Shown piece after piece: positions 13,142-26,937 of a DNA stretch of 64,000 bases. This DNA is from Agrocybe praecox (Eukaryota; Basidiomycota; Agaricomycetes; Agaricales; Agrocybaceae), in contig OZ024850.1 of NCBI GenBank assembly GCA_964017145.1, forward strand, positions 535,618 to 599,617. Reading direction: 5' to 3'. Within the stretch, counting starts at the first letter, position 1. Each line of letters begins with the position of its first letter. The notes below the pieces were generated by a model. That model had not been told where the DNA came from, made no database searches, and worked only from the letters and a program-made list of their open reading frames with translations. Both the position numbers and the translations under genes were made by a program.

Positions 13142-16100
13142 ATGCTTGGTCAAAATGAGACCCGTCCTGCTAAAAGACCGCGAAATGTGTCGTTTTCTGC
13201 AGAGATTGCGGAGGAGAATGAACGAGGAATGGACACAAGGTCTCGAGCAGAAGAAGCTGGGCCTTCAAGGCGTCCTGACGACTCAAAGAATAATCGCAAA
13301 TTATCTTGCAAAGAATGTCGCAGGTAAGCGTTTGTCTAGGTTTCGATGGTACCCTGCTCAACGTTTGCATATCAGACTAAAACTTAAGGCAAGTTACCTT
13401 CGCTGATCAAGATTATAGAACGCTGCTGAATTTTCTATAGTGTGACCGGGTATTCCCCTGCCAGGTAAAAAAAAGTTGAAAAGAGTCATTTATCCGTACA
13501 TTCCAGCTGATTGTGCTGTAGTCCTGCGTGAAGAGAGGTTGCGGTAGTCTATGTCCTGATGGTACGCCATCTCAGTATTGTTTCCTTACCTTCTCTAGGC
13601 TTTAATACGACATAGGTGCTCTTACTTCTGGTCGTGGAAGCAGGTAAGCATTTTGGAAGTTTGCTTGCGTCCACCCTCTGCAAATTGATCTGGGGGTATA
13701 CACCTCCCTATGAACGATGCTCAGAGTCGGATTGGCCTTTGTGGCCAACCTATGAATCGACTAAAGGCAATTGTTTTCGCAATTCATTGGAGGTCCTCGC
13801 AACCCCTGGCCCCTCGATGAGATAGAGGGGGAACACTTCCTGTCGTTTTTGTCTCCTTTAACATTAAGAAGGAACGAATCACTAATCTTGACAATCCGAT
13901 AGGTTCATTCTCGCTGGAGCTGAGCAACTTCACGAGAAGATTATGCAGCTTGGTGATCGCGTACGAGCACTTGAAGAAGCATTGGAAATATCGCATTCCA
14001 AAACTTCCAATCAACCTCATCCTCTGCTTGCGCCAGCCTTATTGAAGATAAAAACATCCCAGGAGCTGTATAGCCAGCCGGGACCTTCGACCACTACGAC
14101 AGACGAAAATTTGGGCTTATCTGTCAGCTCTTTGACATTAAACACTCAGCCACCGTATGCAGAAGGTTCGCGTCCATCAACAATGGATGTTCTTTCTGCA
14201 AAGAATCCAAACGTCCCGCCAGATATCTTGCAGCTAAGTGCGACTTTCCCCTTTCCGTGGGCAGTCGACGTCAGCATTCGGAAACGGATACGAGATGCGC
14301 TTCCACCAAAAGAAGAAGCTCGACGAATTTGTGAAGAAGCCAGGAAGAATGCTTTGTGGCAGTATGTTCTCCCATTTGTTGTTATTTCTCGTTTTAACGG
14401 CTCCAAGGTTCAATATAGATGCTTCAGAAACTTTTCTCCCAAATTTACTCCACTACTGTTATGAGACGAAGATCGAAGCCCTCAGTCCTCGACGACTTGC
14501 CCTTTTATTGATGCACCTATCAATTGGCTCCCTCGTCGATCTTTCCCAGCCTTTGGGTACTCTTCACGGTGAAGCATATCACCATCTTGCTCGTGCAGCC
14601 GTCTGCGAGATACCTCTTATGGAAGAGCCTGATTTTGATGTTCTTCATGCTCTGGTAATTTGTAACTTCTGTTGGTTTTTTATCTTTCTGACTCTGCCAC
14701 CAAGTTTTTCATGATTTGGTACCATCTCATATTCTCCGATAATAAGAAGGCCGTTGGTTACGCATGGAACCTGATGGGTTTCGTTGCAAAGTTAGCTCAA
14801 GGAGTACGCACATGTTTTTACTGAAAACGTAAGCCGTTATCTGATTGTATTGTTTGCACCAAAGCTTGGACTACGTAAGAAGAACCTTTCACTTTTGAGA
14901 TAAATTGCTGATCTTTTGTGTGCAGACAGGGAATCTCCTCGTTTAAAAGTAATACCTGAAGAATACGAGAAGCGTAGGGCAGTATTTTGGGAACTGTTGA
15001 ATATGGATTGTCGTATGGTGAGCTGCTTTGCAATTTCCGCGGGTTCGTGACTGACCTTCTTACTAGTCTCTATCTCTCGGCCGGCCTCCTTCGATTTGCT
15101 TAAACCACGTTGACGTCAAGCCACCGACCTGTGTTGGTCCTGGCCTTTATGTTCCAAAAGAAGAGATTGTGTGTATGTCACTGTTCATCTATTAGCCTAG
15201 TTGCAAATGAAGTGACAGGCGGCGATCCTTCCTCCACGCAGATCATGAGTGGAAAAATAAGTTCTTCATAGAATGTTTGACACCTATGTTAGAAGCCATG
15301 GTCGCTGCCGACCAACCAAATTATAGCTATATCATCGATTTAGACAAATCAGTACGGGATTATGGTATTCCGTCACTCCTTGACGAACAGCAACCAAATG
15401 ACGTGAACCCCCGATTCTTGATAATGCAACGTGGGTTAGTGGCAATGAGTCGCGAAGTTGGTATGTCATCGTTGTTTTTTTTTCTTTTCTGGAATAGGAC
15501 TAATCCGAAGCTCATAGCTCTTCTCCAGCTTCATAGGCGGTATTTCACGGAAGCGATGAATAGACCAGAGACTTTTGATCTTGGTCACCCTTATGCACCA
15601 TCTGTTATTGCTACATACCACGGGGCATCTAGCTTGATATTCGCGGTTGAAGCCCTTTTCAACCAAGAAGCTGCACTAAGTGCCAGATTCCTCCATTTTT
15701 GGTTCAATGCGTTTTCTGCCGTCGTAAGAATAGCGTCTTGTCGCCATAATTAGTACTGACGTCAATGCCTTAGGTGACGCTGGCCTTGCTCATCTCCCGT
15801 GCACCGTCATCGCCCTTGGCTAGATATGCTTTTCAAGCTCTGGATAGAGGATACAGGCTATTCAGGTCGGCCGCGAAGACGTTACCATTTAGTGGGAAAG
15901 CATTGGTAAGCTTTCTCGTCTACTTTGCTTTCAGTGTCGATTTACGAAGTGGACCTTTGAAGCCTGTCATGCAAAAATTGATGGAAAAGGCGAAACACAC
16001 CTTGTTACATAGACATACCGATCCTTCCGCCATAAGTTATACACACTATCCTCGAACGCAGCCAGAACTTCCTCTGGCGTTCAGTAAAGCACATCGTCTG

Positions 16101-16403
16101 ATCGTTCAAACAGCCGAGAAGATCGAAACCCAGACACTCAGTGGGAATGAAAACAGTGGCCTCGCTGCGCCACAAACGGGGGAAACTTCGAATTCTTCAC
16201 CCCAGCAATCGTGGTTACCCGATATCTATCACTTCTCTTCCTTGGGACTCGACGTCGAAGAGAGATATTCCTTTGCTTTAACCCAACCCAATCCCTTCAT
16301 TCCAATGTCACCTCGAGTGGGCGAGAATGAAAAATTCAATTTTGATCATGGGGAACTTTCTTCCGAGCTGATCGAGGAGACGAGTTACATGGCCTGGTTT
16401 TGA
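13142..16403 (+). CDS. Zn2Cys6 transcription factor with fungal-specific MHR domain (copy 2 of a tandem pair)
   Basis: Paralogue of the preceding gene with the same exon plan. The first exon carries ETRPAKRPRNVSF and ends at LSCKECRR. The zinc cluster continues as LKLK, CDRVFPCQ, SCVKRGCGSLCPDG across micro-exons and then FILAGAEQLHEKIMQLGDRV. The MHR region includes SPRRLALLLMHLSIGSLVDL, YHHLARAAVCEIPLMEE, KAVGYAWNLMGFVAKLAQG, EKRRAVFWELLNMDCRM and SLSLGRPPSICLNHVDVK. It ends ETSYMAWF, matching the aromatic ending of copy 1. One intron (13389-13440) begins GC rather than GT, while the matching intron in copy 1 uses GT. I see no broken frame, so both copies appear functional. Regulated pathway unknown. 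Confidence 0.9.
13389..13440 (+). other. GC-AG intron inside the zinc-cluster coding region
   Basis: The 52-nt intron runs from gcaagt to ctatag. Its removal is needed to join LKLK to CDRVFPCQ and restore the zinc cluster. The equivalent intron in the upstream paralogue begins gttagt. Confidence 0.75.
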
Positions 16404-16792
16404 TGTTATCTTTCCCCCATATGTTTTGGAGGTTTACACAAACAAGTAAACGGTTCTTTTTTCTGTTTATATCTTTATTCCTCGATATGGTTGGCGTATT
16501 TTTAGGCGTTCTCTGCTTACTCTTTCAATGTACTTTAATTTTTGGTGGAGAAAGTTTTTGACTTAGCACAGTGGATCGAAAACGTACAATTTTTCAATAT
16601 TATTGGGAAAACCAAAAAGAAGCCCATCTTTGCAGTGTAAATACATATTACGTTTGAACTTTGAATAGGTCTACCATCGAATTCATTAGGTAAGCAATTT
16701 GGTGTTGCGCCCTAATTTACGCACAACGCCAACCTCGAACGTGACATTGTCTTTCTCGCACTCCATCTTCTTGTTCGCAAATTCCCCTTGCT
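16404..16792. other. Spacer, transcription factor 2 to CAF1 gene
   Basis: Contains AT-rich 3' flank after 16403 and must contain the promoter of the CAF1 gene. No other feature seen. Confidence 0.4.
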
Positions 16793-18126
16793 ATGGCTCG
16801 AATACGGGAGGTGTGGGCCCCAAATCTGGAGGCAGAGATGAGAATCATACGCGATCTCATTGACCAGTTTCCGTATGTCTCAATGGTCGTAACACATCCG
16901 ATGTTAATTCTCAGTTCCACCAACTAATCTCAATTGATTCGTAGGACACGGAATTTCCGGGCGTAGTTGCTCGTCCAATCGGAAATTTTAAGACGTCGTC
17001 GGACTACCACTATCAAACTATGCGGTGTAATGTCGATCTTCTGAAGATTATACAAGTCGGGATCACATTAGCAAATGAGAAAGGGGAGTTTCCGCAAGAC
17101 TGCTCGACATGGCAGTTCAATTTCCGGTTTAGCCTAGCGTGCGTGTTGTTCAAATTCATTGCCACTCAAATCTAACATGCGAGTTCCTGAGACAGTGAGG
17201 ATATGTTCACACCAGAATCTGTAGAACAGTTGCAAAAGGCTGGCATAGACTTCCAGAGACACGAGGATATGGGAATTCTACCAAACGACTTCGCTGAACT
17301 CATGATTACATCGGGCATGGTTCTATCTTACGACACCAAATGGATATCATTCCATAGGTATGCAAATACGTCTTCTTGATCAACGTTTTGTCCTATATTC
17401 GCAGCTTGTCAATGTGACGGGGTATGCGGCCTTCCTGCGCTTACCCGTATAACCCTTTCTGATTGTTACTAATTAACTATCTTTGGGATTTAGTGGATAT
17501 GATTTTGGATACTTCGTCAAGCTTCTAACTGCCGAGTCTCTACCGACCACAGAAGACGCCTTCTTCGCCCTTCTGAAATTGTGGTTTCCCACTGTTTATG
17601 ACATCAAATACTTAATGAAGAACGAACTCAAAGGCGGCCTACAAGAAGTCGCGGACCAGCTCAAGGTACATTATCGATGGAAACCTACATTTACCCCACC
17701 ACTTATACCCTTTATTTTTTGTAGATCGTCCGCGTTGGTGGAAGTCAACAAGCTGGTTCCGATTCCATCCTTACTGCGTCCACGTTCTTTAGGATACGCA
17801 AGAATCAATTTTCCGATAAAATTGACGATGCCGAATATTCAGGGAAACTATACGGTCTTGGTCAGACATTCTCTATGTCTAACGGATTAACAGATCCTGC
17901 TCGAGGAGGGGCTACAATCGCAGAAAGAGAAGATAGGGGTTCTGCAAGAGACACACATAACCAAACTCCAGGGCCAATGAACAATGGAAATCAACAAACT
18001 CAAAATGTTTCCATGTCTCTTGGCCCGATGTCCGCAGGTCTCCCTTCTGCTATGAACCCTGGCGGTTATCCCATGAACAATGGCCCCCAGGCTTACATGC
18101 GTACCTTGGTTGGAGGTGGGCGATGA
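16793..18126 (+). CDS. POP2: CAF1/POP2 deadenylase, catalytic subunit of CCR4-NOT
   Basis: DEDD-family 3'-5' exonuclease that shortens mRNA poly(A) tails within the CCR4-NOT complex. Spliced exons begin [20 protein letters not shown] and reach [13 protein letters not shown], where the first intron falls just before the catalytic Asp and Glu. They continue with [66 protein letters not shown] (third acidic residue), VYDIKYLMK, and [17 protein letters not shown] carrying the last catalytic Asp. The final exon ends the conserved core at [14 protein letters not shown] and adds a fungal-type tail rich in Asn, Gln, Met and Gly. All DEDD residues are present and the frame is intact. The single start methionine directly precedes the conserved core. 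Confidence 0.95.
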
Positions 18127-21105
18127 TAGTTTATACCTTGGTTGTCCGATTGTTCTGTTTGTTGGAAATTGTATATCTGTGCTGTACTGTTGTTATATTA
18201 CTCTTAATGAATATTCATTGATGAATGATATCCCAACTCCGCATTATCGAAATCTTTCACAACCCTGCACTGAACCTTCAATTCAAAGTTCATTTGTCTC
18301 CTGAATCCTCCATATAGCCACGTGATTCCGAAACTCTAACTTTACAGTTTTACTTTTGTAGGAGGCTGTTGCTTTCGAGAGAAATTTCCCAATGTTTTAA
18401 TAATTGAATACAACAATTCTACCGACAACCAAACACCGAGCATATTCTTCGGGAAGCATCCGAGCGAAAATTCGGCTCCATCGTATCCCACCTTCACTGG
18501 GATTTTCGATTCAATCCCCCTCTCTTGAAGGATAAAGCACCTACGATTATTGTAATAAAACTCAACAACCACTAGGAGTCGGGCCGGGTATGGAGGGGAC
18601 TCACCGTCAGGGGGAATGAACATACAGTCGACAGTCGCTAAAATGTCTGGAAGAGGCCGGGCCTCCTACTTCTGCGCGACCATTATCCATAGGCAGGCAA
18701 TACGACCTGGAATCTAGAAGATATCATTTCGATGAAGAATGAACCTAGCAAAGCAAAGAGAAGACCCACCCTTGCAAGGAAACCACTGGCACAGCCTGTG
18801 AGTGTACGTGTTCCTCATATATTATCCGATATTCTAAACTGACCTTTATGAGCCACTTACAACACCAGCGACCTGGGTCAGGAAACCCGTTGATCAGTTT
18901 TTTTAAACCTTACTCAGAGGCAAAATAGGGTAGATGGATTATTGGAACTGTAAGTGCTCACCATAGACGCATCCGTGATGTTAACTGCACGCATGAAGAA
19001 CTTCGACCCTCGAACAATGGTAAGTATCTTTGGTACTTGTTACGGAAAAGATGATTGCCATGTTACCTGGTCAACGACGATGATAAAGCATAGGGCTAGG
19101 ATGTCGAGATTGCGAGACAAATGTGGACCATCCCACCATACTACTAGGAAAGACCAGATACTTGTCTCTGCAGGGCATAAAACCCGAGAAAATACTCCGG
19201 ATAGGCCTCGAATTATTTACCAACTCGTCTGGACCTGGACATTCTTTGCTGAGCTCCGAGTTCAATGTCGAGAGAGAAAGAAACAAGGCGCCGAGCAGTG
19301 AGCACGCGTCAGTAGAAATTGTCGAGTATCAGTGATAGTGTGACCTTGGCACTCCCCCGAGAGGCGTCATTGCAGTGATCCATCGCTGGAGTACTAGGGC
19401 CTGTCTGTTCTTCCGTTGAAAGGATAGAGAGTTCATTGTACTCGAAAAAAAAACTGCTTTGACGACGCAAGGAGTGTGTGGTTCACACATCATCTGAGGA
19501 TAGGGCAAAAGACTTTGGCGGCACGCAGTTCGGCGAATTTGGCTCGGACAGGCACCAATGAATGACTGGGGGTTGGATTAGAACAACAGCAATTCTGGAG
19601 AGCTGACCCTGATGGCGAGAAAGTTCTGGCTTGACTCTTCTGTGGTCCTGCGGCTCCAGTTACTAGGAAATTGACGGAGGATGATATAAATTTTCCGTAC
19701 CTTGTCTGGTGCACAGAAAAGTTCTTCGTCGTTGCTAGCGACACTATTGCTATCGTTCGTCGGTTCGTCGGAAATCCACTGTGTTTCTGGGAAAGAAAGT
19801 CACAGCGTCTGGGGCTCAATGCGTTTTGCACGAAGGACATAGAAGGTATGATATGGGAATGAGGCGCTGGAGGGTGGTTGGACTTTGACTTTTGTTGGGT
19901 CTACTTATAGCTCAATGACGGATAAAATTTGCGAGTACGAAGCCATACCTTACTGACGTGTGACAACGCTTTCGGTCGAACCCTCCTTTTTTCTTGTAGC
20001 ATTCAATCCTCTGGTTTATAGAACAACGGAACCAGAACCCAAGATTGCCAAGAAGAGATTCTCCGCGAGGCTGCTATTCGTTCCTTCATCATGGTGTCGA
20101 TCTATGATATCACGGTCCACAATGCCTTCACCGCATCTAAGCCAACTTTCTGGTCCATCGAGAAGCAAAGGAGGTGTCGCAAATCAAAGCTGGGCAGAAA
20201 TAAATTTTCAAATCGATGAGTTCTATGGAAAAGAACCCGTTTTGCGTATATCGTTGAAGTTTCTCCTCAGATTTCGCATGCATGTCAACAGCCGGGCCAC
20301 TTGCTCAGGGTGTTTACAATAGCAGAGGGGCGTATCGCAGATCTTCCTCGACCATTTGAAATTTCCCTTTCTTTGTCGATGACTCCTGAGCAAAATACAT
20401 TGTGTGGCGATGGATCGGGTTCACGAGGCAAGTTCAAGTTTTCTCGTTCTTCTTTCTCCTTACACTTCAGACGGGAAATTTACTTTCAGTTTTCAAGCGG
20501 CGACATTAAAAAAGAACTCTCCTTCGGATAATGAATTCCTATTTCAAAAAAGGTCCCCGCTGAACGCGACAGCTGCAGGTAATTGGTGGTTGGCGAAGGT
20601 AAATTGCAAAGGCCATGTTTTTGGGACCCCTACATCTCCAGAACGAGGGAGTTATGGCGACTCCGTTTCAAAGTGATCCATAGTCCGTCATCCTCAGGTC
20701 ACGAAGAGTTGATTTGTCTTCTGAGGGTTTAATTCAGGGTCCAGTAACAGATATCGCTTATTGGGAATAGTTTTGTTGCGGTGTGTCCCCCCCTTACATG
20801 TACAATTAATTTATTGACATTTTCGACCTCAGATAACAAAAACACATGAATAAATTATCCCACAATAAGGCTAAAAACCCTGACTGCCTCTCATCCCACG
20901 ACGTCAGTTTCAGATTTAACATATATCTTCCAGCAGTACGACGGACGTTGGAACACCCTTTAAACGTACGACTAAATGATCCGAAGTACTTAATTATGAA
21001 TGACTTATAATTTATTATGCGGTTTCCACAACCGTCGCAACACACCAATCATTGATAGAGAATCAATTGAAAAAACGGTCTAGGCTAAAAATCCCTTATA
21101 GAGGT
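18127..21105. other. 3-kb gap with weak ORFs only
   Basis: Lies between two convergent genes. Open stretches include 18342-18623 minus, 19490-19840 minus and 19960-20676 plus. The minus frame from 19840 begins with a basic Ser/Thr-rich stretch after a possible TATA motif near 19908, so a small intron-containing gene is conceivable, but no family is recognisable. The plus-strand frames near 20 kb resemble nothing I know. A poly-C run lies near 20787. Confidence 0.3.
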
Positions 21106-24100
21106 TCAACCTGAGAGATGATCAAATGAGTCGAGACACTTAAAGATTAAATGTTTGGTACTAACGTAATTACTTGGGAAGATACCCTTCCTTCCTTGTG
21201 AGTCGTATCCTGGACTCGAATTTATTAGCCTGCACATTTGCCACCGACGAATCGCCGCGCACCTTCACACCAGCCATTCCCAAAGTTTTCACCGCCTGTG
21301 GGTCCAGTTGAAAGGGTTAGAATATCATCAGGTTGGATTGTCAACTCATCCGGTCCTTGGGCTGAATAAGGATAAATAGTGCGGACTGTTCTTGATCGTG
21401 AGTTGACTGTTCACTTTTCTCCTAACGCTGGGATTCTCACCGCGCTTATCTTGTACGGTTCCAGAGACTTCAGTGTTCATTTCATCGGTCATCATCCTCA
21501 AATACGTTGCAGGGACTAGGCCGCTATTTCCTTCCTTGTCGGCCACCTTTATCCAGCCGGATCCATCGTCAGCCTCGACGACGCGAACAGTTTCACCCTC
21601 TGAAAAGTAGTCGCGGTCAAAACCGGTATTCAAACAAGAACCAAATCAATTCGTGCACCTTTGACCTGCAGCTCAAATTCTGACGTGGCTTCAAAGTCGA
21701 ATAACACTTCTGCTTTGATGAGGTCCTCCTCAAACGCTTGTGAAGTTGAAGACAGTTCAATGAAGGACGAGGCAGAAGGAGCGAGCGATGGCGCTAAGTA
21801 ATGGGATGGGCTTAGATTCTCGGCGAAATCATGGTGATTAGTACCACATTACCTTCAGTACTCCACTGAGACTTAGTGTTACTCTTTTTGGAAAAGATTG
21901 AGTTACTACGGGAGTGGTGGGAGACGTCTTCTCCATCCCTAGTTTGGCAGTTCGCCGGAACCTTTGCGAGGGGAAAAAGAATGAGTTAGATACAATCCAA
22001 AGCATTAGAAAGAACACCAATGGTCACCTTCATCTCGCACTTTGCGTGGACAGACAGGCCGCATATTCGGCAGGTCTTCCCTTGTCTGCTTAGCCCCCAT
22101 ATTGATGACTGCAGAGGAAGATCCGTTAGGTTCACACCTATGCCGTGGATCGTCGAGATTTACCTTGCAATATCCGCATGGAGTAGGGATGGTAAATGAA
22201 GAACTCTTGAAAGAGTGTGGTGTGGAAGCACCCAGGTCATCTGCACTCTATGGCATGTAAAACTGACCACAGGGGCATATTGCAACGTCACTAACCTCCG
22301 AGTACACTTAAGACAGTTTTAATCTCCACCTCCAGGATGCATTCTGAGCTGGAATAAAATGTAAGCTGATGATCTACTTCCAAGTGATTCTGTGCGGAGA
22401 CAATAAGCATAGGATTGATCATGACTGAACAAAGATAATATTACATCAATTAAGTCATCGATAGCTCCAATCGAATGGTCGGGAATGTATGAAGATATTT
22501 GCTTGGCCAATAGTTTCGATTCGGAGCCTGGTTGGAGGTGTTATTAATGTCAAATGAGATGGTTGATAACTCGCACGTTTTGATTCGGTCAGAGGTTTCA
22601 ATTCACTCAATTTCTCTTGGTTACGTCTAAGCTTATTCTGCAAAACGATCTTTGGAACTTCGTCTACACTCATGTCTTCCTGTGAGGGAGTTTAGAGACA
22701 AGGGTCGTTCCGAAGAGGGTTTGTAAAGCGACCCACAGTGTCATAATGGTTAGGACAAGGCTCGAATACCCAATTATTTGGAGCAATGAACGGTCTTAGG
22801 TTATGGTCGATGAATAGATCCTGGTCTCTGCCAACGTCAACTTGCGCGAGCTTCTCCTTCACCAAGACTATTCTAGACTTCAGGGTGTCCAGGTGTTTCT
22901 CCTGCAATGTTTGGCCGTGTAAGAGAATTTTAGCCGCACGTTCCAGGAGGCAGCATTGTAAAGACTCTATAAAAAAAATTGAATTTGAAGACAACAAACG
23001 TTTGCGTATAATTCCACTTACGAAACTCCTGCAACAGGCCATCTATTTAGAGTTAACGATCAACATGATTGGAAAAGGACTGACATTCTCTATATTGCGA
23101 ACGTCTTCCTCATAGAATTTGTCTTTGATATGATTGGCGATAGCTATCGATATAATGTATGAACTAAAATATATTTTTGAACAAACAATATAACCATAGG
23201 AGGAATACTATCTACCACATACTTTTTGGAGTTTAACATCTCGTTACGCTGGTGCTCCGCTTGCTTTGCCGCCCGATCAGCATGTCGGTCATCACTGGCA
23301 CGTCCCTGCGATGCAGAGATCAATATACATCAGCCATAAGATAAACGTGGAGGTTTTGCCTGCTTCTGCCGAAACGATTCAACCTCCATGCATTCTTCAT
23401 CATACTGCTAGAAGTGAGTGATATAATAATATTTTCTTCCACTGCCGGCCGACCTTCTGTTTGCACTGTGATAGAAGATAAGACGGCGCCACAAGGAAAA
23501 AAGTCTTTGAATACCTTTTGACGGTCTGAGTAAACACGATCGCGGTCCGAGAGCAGCTTCTGGAAGAACGACATCTCCTGCAACGAGTTTTAATGGGATT
23601 CGTCTAGCATGGAAGAGTCTAACCAGACCTTTTTTTTCCCTTCGTCGTTCCTCATTGCAACAATTCTTAGAACATCGAGTGCTTGCCCAGTCAATTCATC
23701 GGCAAATTTTATGTGGTCCTGAGCGGTATCAACCATTGAAGATATAATAGCGCTGTAAGCAACGTCCAGGGTACTGGAAAGTAATGAATATAGTGATCGA
23801 TATTTTGTGAGTGGATGCTACTCACTTCTGCTTCAATACGATGGGGTCGGTAACCTTGGTGGGTTCTTTCCCCACAATAAAGACAGTCCCACACTTTGCT
23901 TTCTTTTCCGAAGCCTTACGAGTCAGGGTCTGCAGTTTGGCGGCATAGTCGCGTTCTAGGGCTACGCGTGCAGCATACAGCTCCTGAATCTATTCCAACT
24001 TTCAGAATCGTCTTATTATTCGGTAATTTTCACTTACATCATTGATAACTTCCAGCTGGGAGTCAAATAGCTCTGCTACCCTCTCCACTTGGTCCTAGTA

Positions 24101-24193
24101 GTCTCCCTTGATTAATTGTCTCAGTACAAGGAAATCGAATAACTTCACTGGCAAAGCGTCGCCGTAACGCTGGTGAGACATTGTTTCGGCCAT
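21106..24193 (-). CDS. BZZ1: BZZ1-like F-BAR / C1 / SH3 protein
   Basis: Membrane-curving adaptor that links the plasma membrane to actin nucleation (Las17/WASP pathway) at endocytic patches. The first exon reads MAETMSHQRYGDALP and splices to DQVERVAELFDSQLEV. The F-BAR domain continues with ELYAARVALERDYAAKLQTL, then VGKEPTKVTDPI, then MSFFQKLLSDRDRVYSDRQK, then LQEKHLDTLKSRI and LFIDHNLRPFIAPNNWVFEP. A C1 zinc-finger segment follows (SSIWGLSRQGKTCRICGLSV, AKCEMK). Two SH3 domains end the protein: the first includes FSEGETVRVVEADDGSGWIK and GLVPATYL, the last includes QGPDELTIQPDD and GRKGIFPSNYV. It has at least ten introns. Order and motifs match the family throughout, with no break seen. 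The last codons after SNYV are uncertain. Confidence 0.93.
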
Positions 24194-26937
24194 GCCAAAT
24201 TGCTAATCTTTTCGTGTTCCCAGGTACTTGTATGTTTTTGGTAGGTAATTCCAAGAAGAAGTAAAGCTGTTGCGATGACACACGGTAGTAATACGTATGA
24301 GGAACCTGCGGAGAGCGTGACCTGATAAATGGGGACCTCACGCGATCCATGTTAATCTTATCTTATCACGAACAAGGATATCGCTAGCGATCGCTTTGAC
24401 TTGACTCACGCAAAAAGGAGAAAGGAATGAAGAAAAGGACAGCAATATATATAAAAGGCGGATCGTAAAAATAAAAAGTGTGAAAATATTGTGGTAGTGT
24501 TTCAGAATACAAGCCTTGACAAAAAGGCTGGCCACATACTAATCTAGAAAAGCATTCATGATCATGCCACTTGCTTATCCGAGTCCTGAAGGCCTGATCC
24601 CTTGAGCGAATGTTGTGTGTATGATGACACTTAAGTTCTCAAAAATCCTACAAGTCCATCAGAGATTACAAGAACAATTGTAGTGCCAATGAATTTTTAA
24701 AATGATCGCCTCACTGCTGTCGTACAAAAACGTTGTCAACGTTTTGATATTGGAAGCTTGATTGGGCGCTTAATGGGCAATCCACATTTTAGTCGAGTTC
24801 TCCGTGCGAGGCGACTGGAGTTAGACAGATCTACTCATCATAGCTTCGAATTCGTTTCACACACTTGGATTAACATTTTCCGCGTTGCTCTACCTTTCGG
24901 TAAATTGATAATAATAATACCAATATATTATTATTTGAGACCGTAGTCCGTGACGGTATAGCGAACTTGGGTTGAAGTTAGTTAGAAGATAGAACCTATC
25001 ACACGAGTTAACCGACACATGTTAATGTACTTCAAGCGGAACCGGTGCTAGCGCTCACCGGTCAGAAGTGGTCCGTGGCATACCATAAGTCACAACAGGA
25101 CCCAGGTATCGCCAGTGTTTATAAATACTACTCGTGCTTATTTGGGCGTCATGAATGGTGTCATAAACGCATCAGGTTATTTTGAAAGGCTTATAGAGAC
25201 ATGTTCTTCAAATAACGAAAAGCTACCGACGAACAGAACGGAAAACAATTTTTAGAAAAAGGAAACTGCCTTATATTTGTACATGATTAGTGAGAAATAT
25301 GACAAACTGTTTGAAGAAACCCCTTCATACTCCGAGTCTTGAGATTCTCGCACTCTTAGGATTCCTTTTAGTAGGCTTCACAAGTTCAACCCACAGTGTA
25401 ATTGAACTCGTTGCAAGGATAGGTAGTGCCTGAAAGACTCGAAATGAATGCCTATATTGAGATTTTATGAGTAAAGCTATAGAAGGGTAGGTTCGTGTAT
25501 CCACTTACAAATTTATCCAAGAAACAGATTTGTGATCCTCCTTTATGTAAATTCTGTAAAGAAAAGCCCCCCAAAACTACTTACAATTCGAAATGAGCGG
25601 AGAACTCAGAACTCTAGGCAAATCCGCGAAAATGAAGTAAGGTTGGGTCCCCTTTCTGCGGTTCAGTCGGGATTAAATTTTTCTTTGGGAATGAAGCGGT
25701 TGGGAATGAATATGCTGGAAACTCTCCGCCGGCTTCAATTACTTACAGTGGTTGACAGAAGCCACGCGATACACGCAGCTTCGTTTGAACTTTGCGCACC
25801 GCGCGGTTTGCACGCTCCACATCACGTGACTCATTGACATCTTCCGGGTTCCCGCGGCCGAAACGGACCGTTACGGACGACCGAAGTTGTTCAAACAATG
25901 TCATTTTCCTGTTGATACTTACTTCAGTCCTCTCTGGAAGGATCTTGGGAAAACACGACCTACATCATTTTAAGGAAGAAACTGGAAATGCTGTGCTCCT
26001 CGTGGACAGAAAACTTGCACGCTCGCTCACAATTCCGTTGGATTCTGGGATGGGTCTTGCTCTTCTTTTTTTTGAATTTCTGGGTCCATGTCCGTGAATT
26101 GCCCTGCGGTCGGTCACCTCTATTTTGAACATAACCGGAGCCATTTTCAGCGACAAAGGAACTTGGAAAAACCTTCTTGAACTTATACTTTGGAAACATA
26201 AGGTACCGTAATGTTTAACGACTTCCGAATGGTCGGAAAAACATCCGAGTTGCGTGTTCTCGAATCGGTGAATTTTGGGGGATTAAAATTTTTATGGTAG
26301 GCGATGTGGCTGTAATTGCGTCGTGTGGAAGGGGAGGTGCTGGGAGGTGCTGTGTGTATGCGATGCTGCCATTATCCGTAAGCAATTTCGTTCATTTGCT
26401 GTTCAAAAGAAAAGTAGCATGGTTACAGTTTTCACCGGTGTTCTGTAAAACTTATGCTACCATCCTGAATTCTCCATTTTCCAGACGCCATGTATTTTCG
26501 TTCACAAGAAAATTTATTGGTCCTAATAGCTACTGAAAATCGCCAAGAATCACACAAGGGCCCAATTCCATTTCTAGTCCGGCTTTCTTTGACATGGAAG
26601 GACCCGAAAACTCGTGTTCGAGGGTGAAAAAGTGGCCCTTATAACACGCGTCGTTCTCAGGCGTATTCGGGATTAATGGACGGACCTCATCAATTCGTTT
26701 TGTACGATCTACAAACGCCGCCCGTATGATTGAGATCCCAACGATGTCCGAGAATCCTTTTCTGGATATATGGGACACATCTCAGAGTTTTGAGCTGGGC
26801 ACGATGTCTTGCGTAACTCATCAATTCTTTCTAGGTATAAAGGGCCCCATAAAACTCGAAGAAGTATCCGACTATTCTCCCCGTACCATCCTTACTCGTC
26901 CCTCCTCTTACTCAGCTTTCTTGTACAATCTACTATC
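24194..26937. other. 2.7-kb gap without a recognised gene
   Basis: Divergent spacer between BZZ1 and the secreted barrel protein gene. It contains scattered short frames (for example 25532-25837 plus, 25960-26199 minus) without motifs. The last 100 bp carry the TATA box of the gene starting at 26938. Confidence 0.4.
26836..26841 (+). promoter_or_regulatory. TATA box of the secreted barrel protein gene
   Basis: TATAAA inside ggtataaaggg, about 100 bp upstream of the start codon at 26938, a normal distance for a fungal promoter with a short leader. Confidence 0.6.

Noticed and set aside
19490..19840. Minus ORF that looked like a mitochondrial protein N-terminus
   Set aside because: Basic Ser/Thr-rich start only; after the most likely intron the frame stops soon and no family is recognisable.
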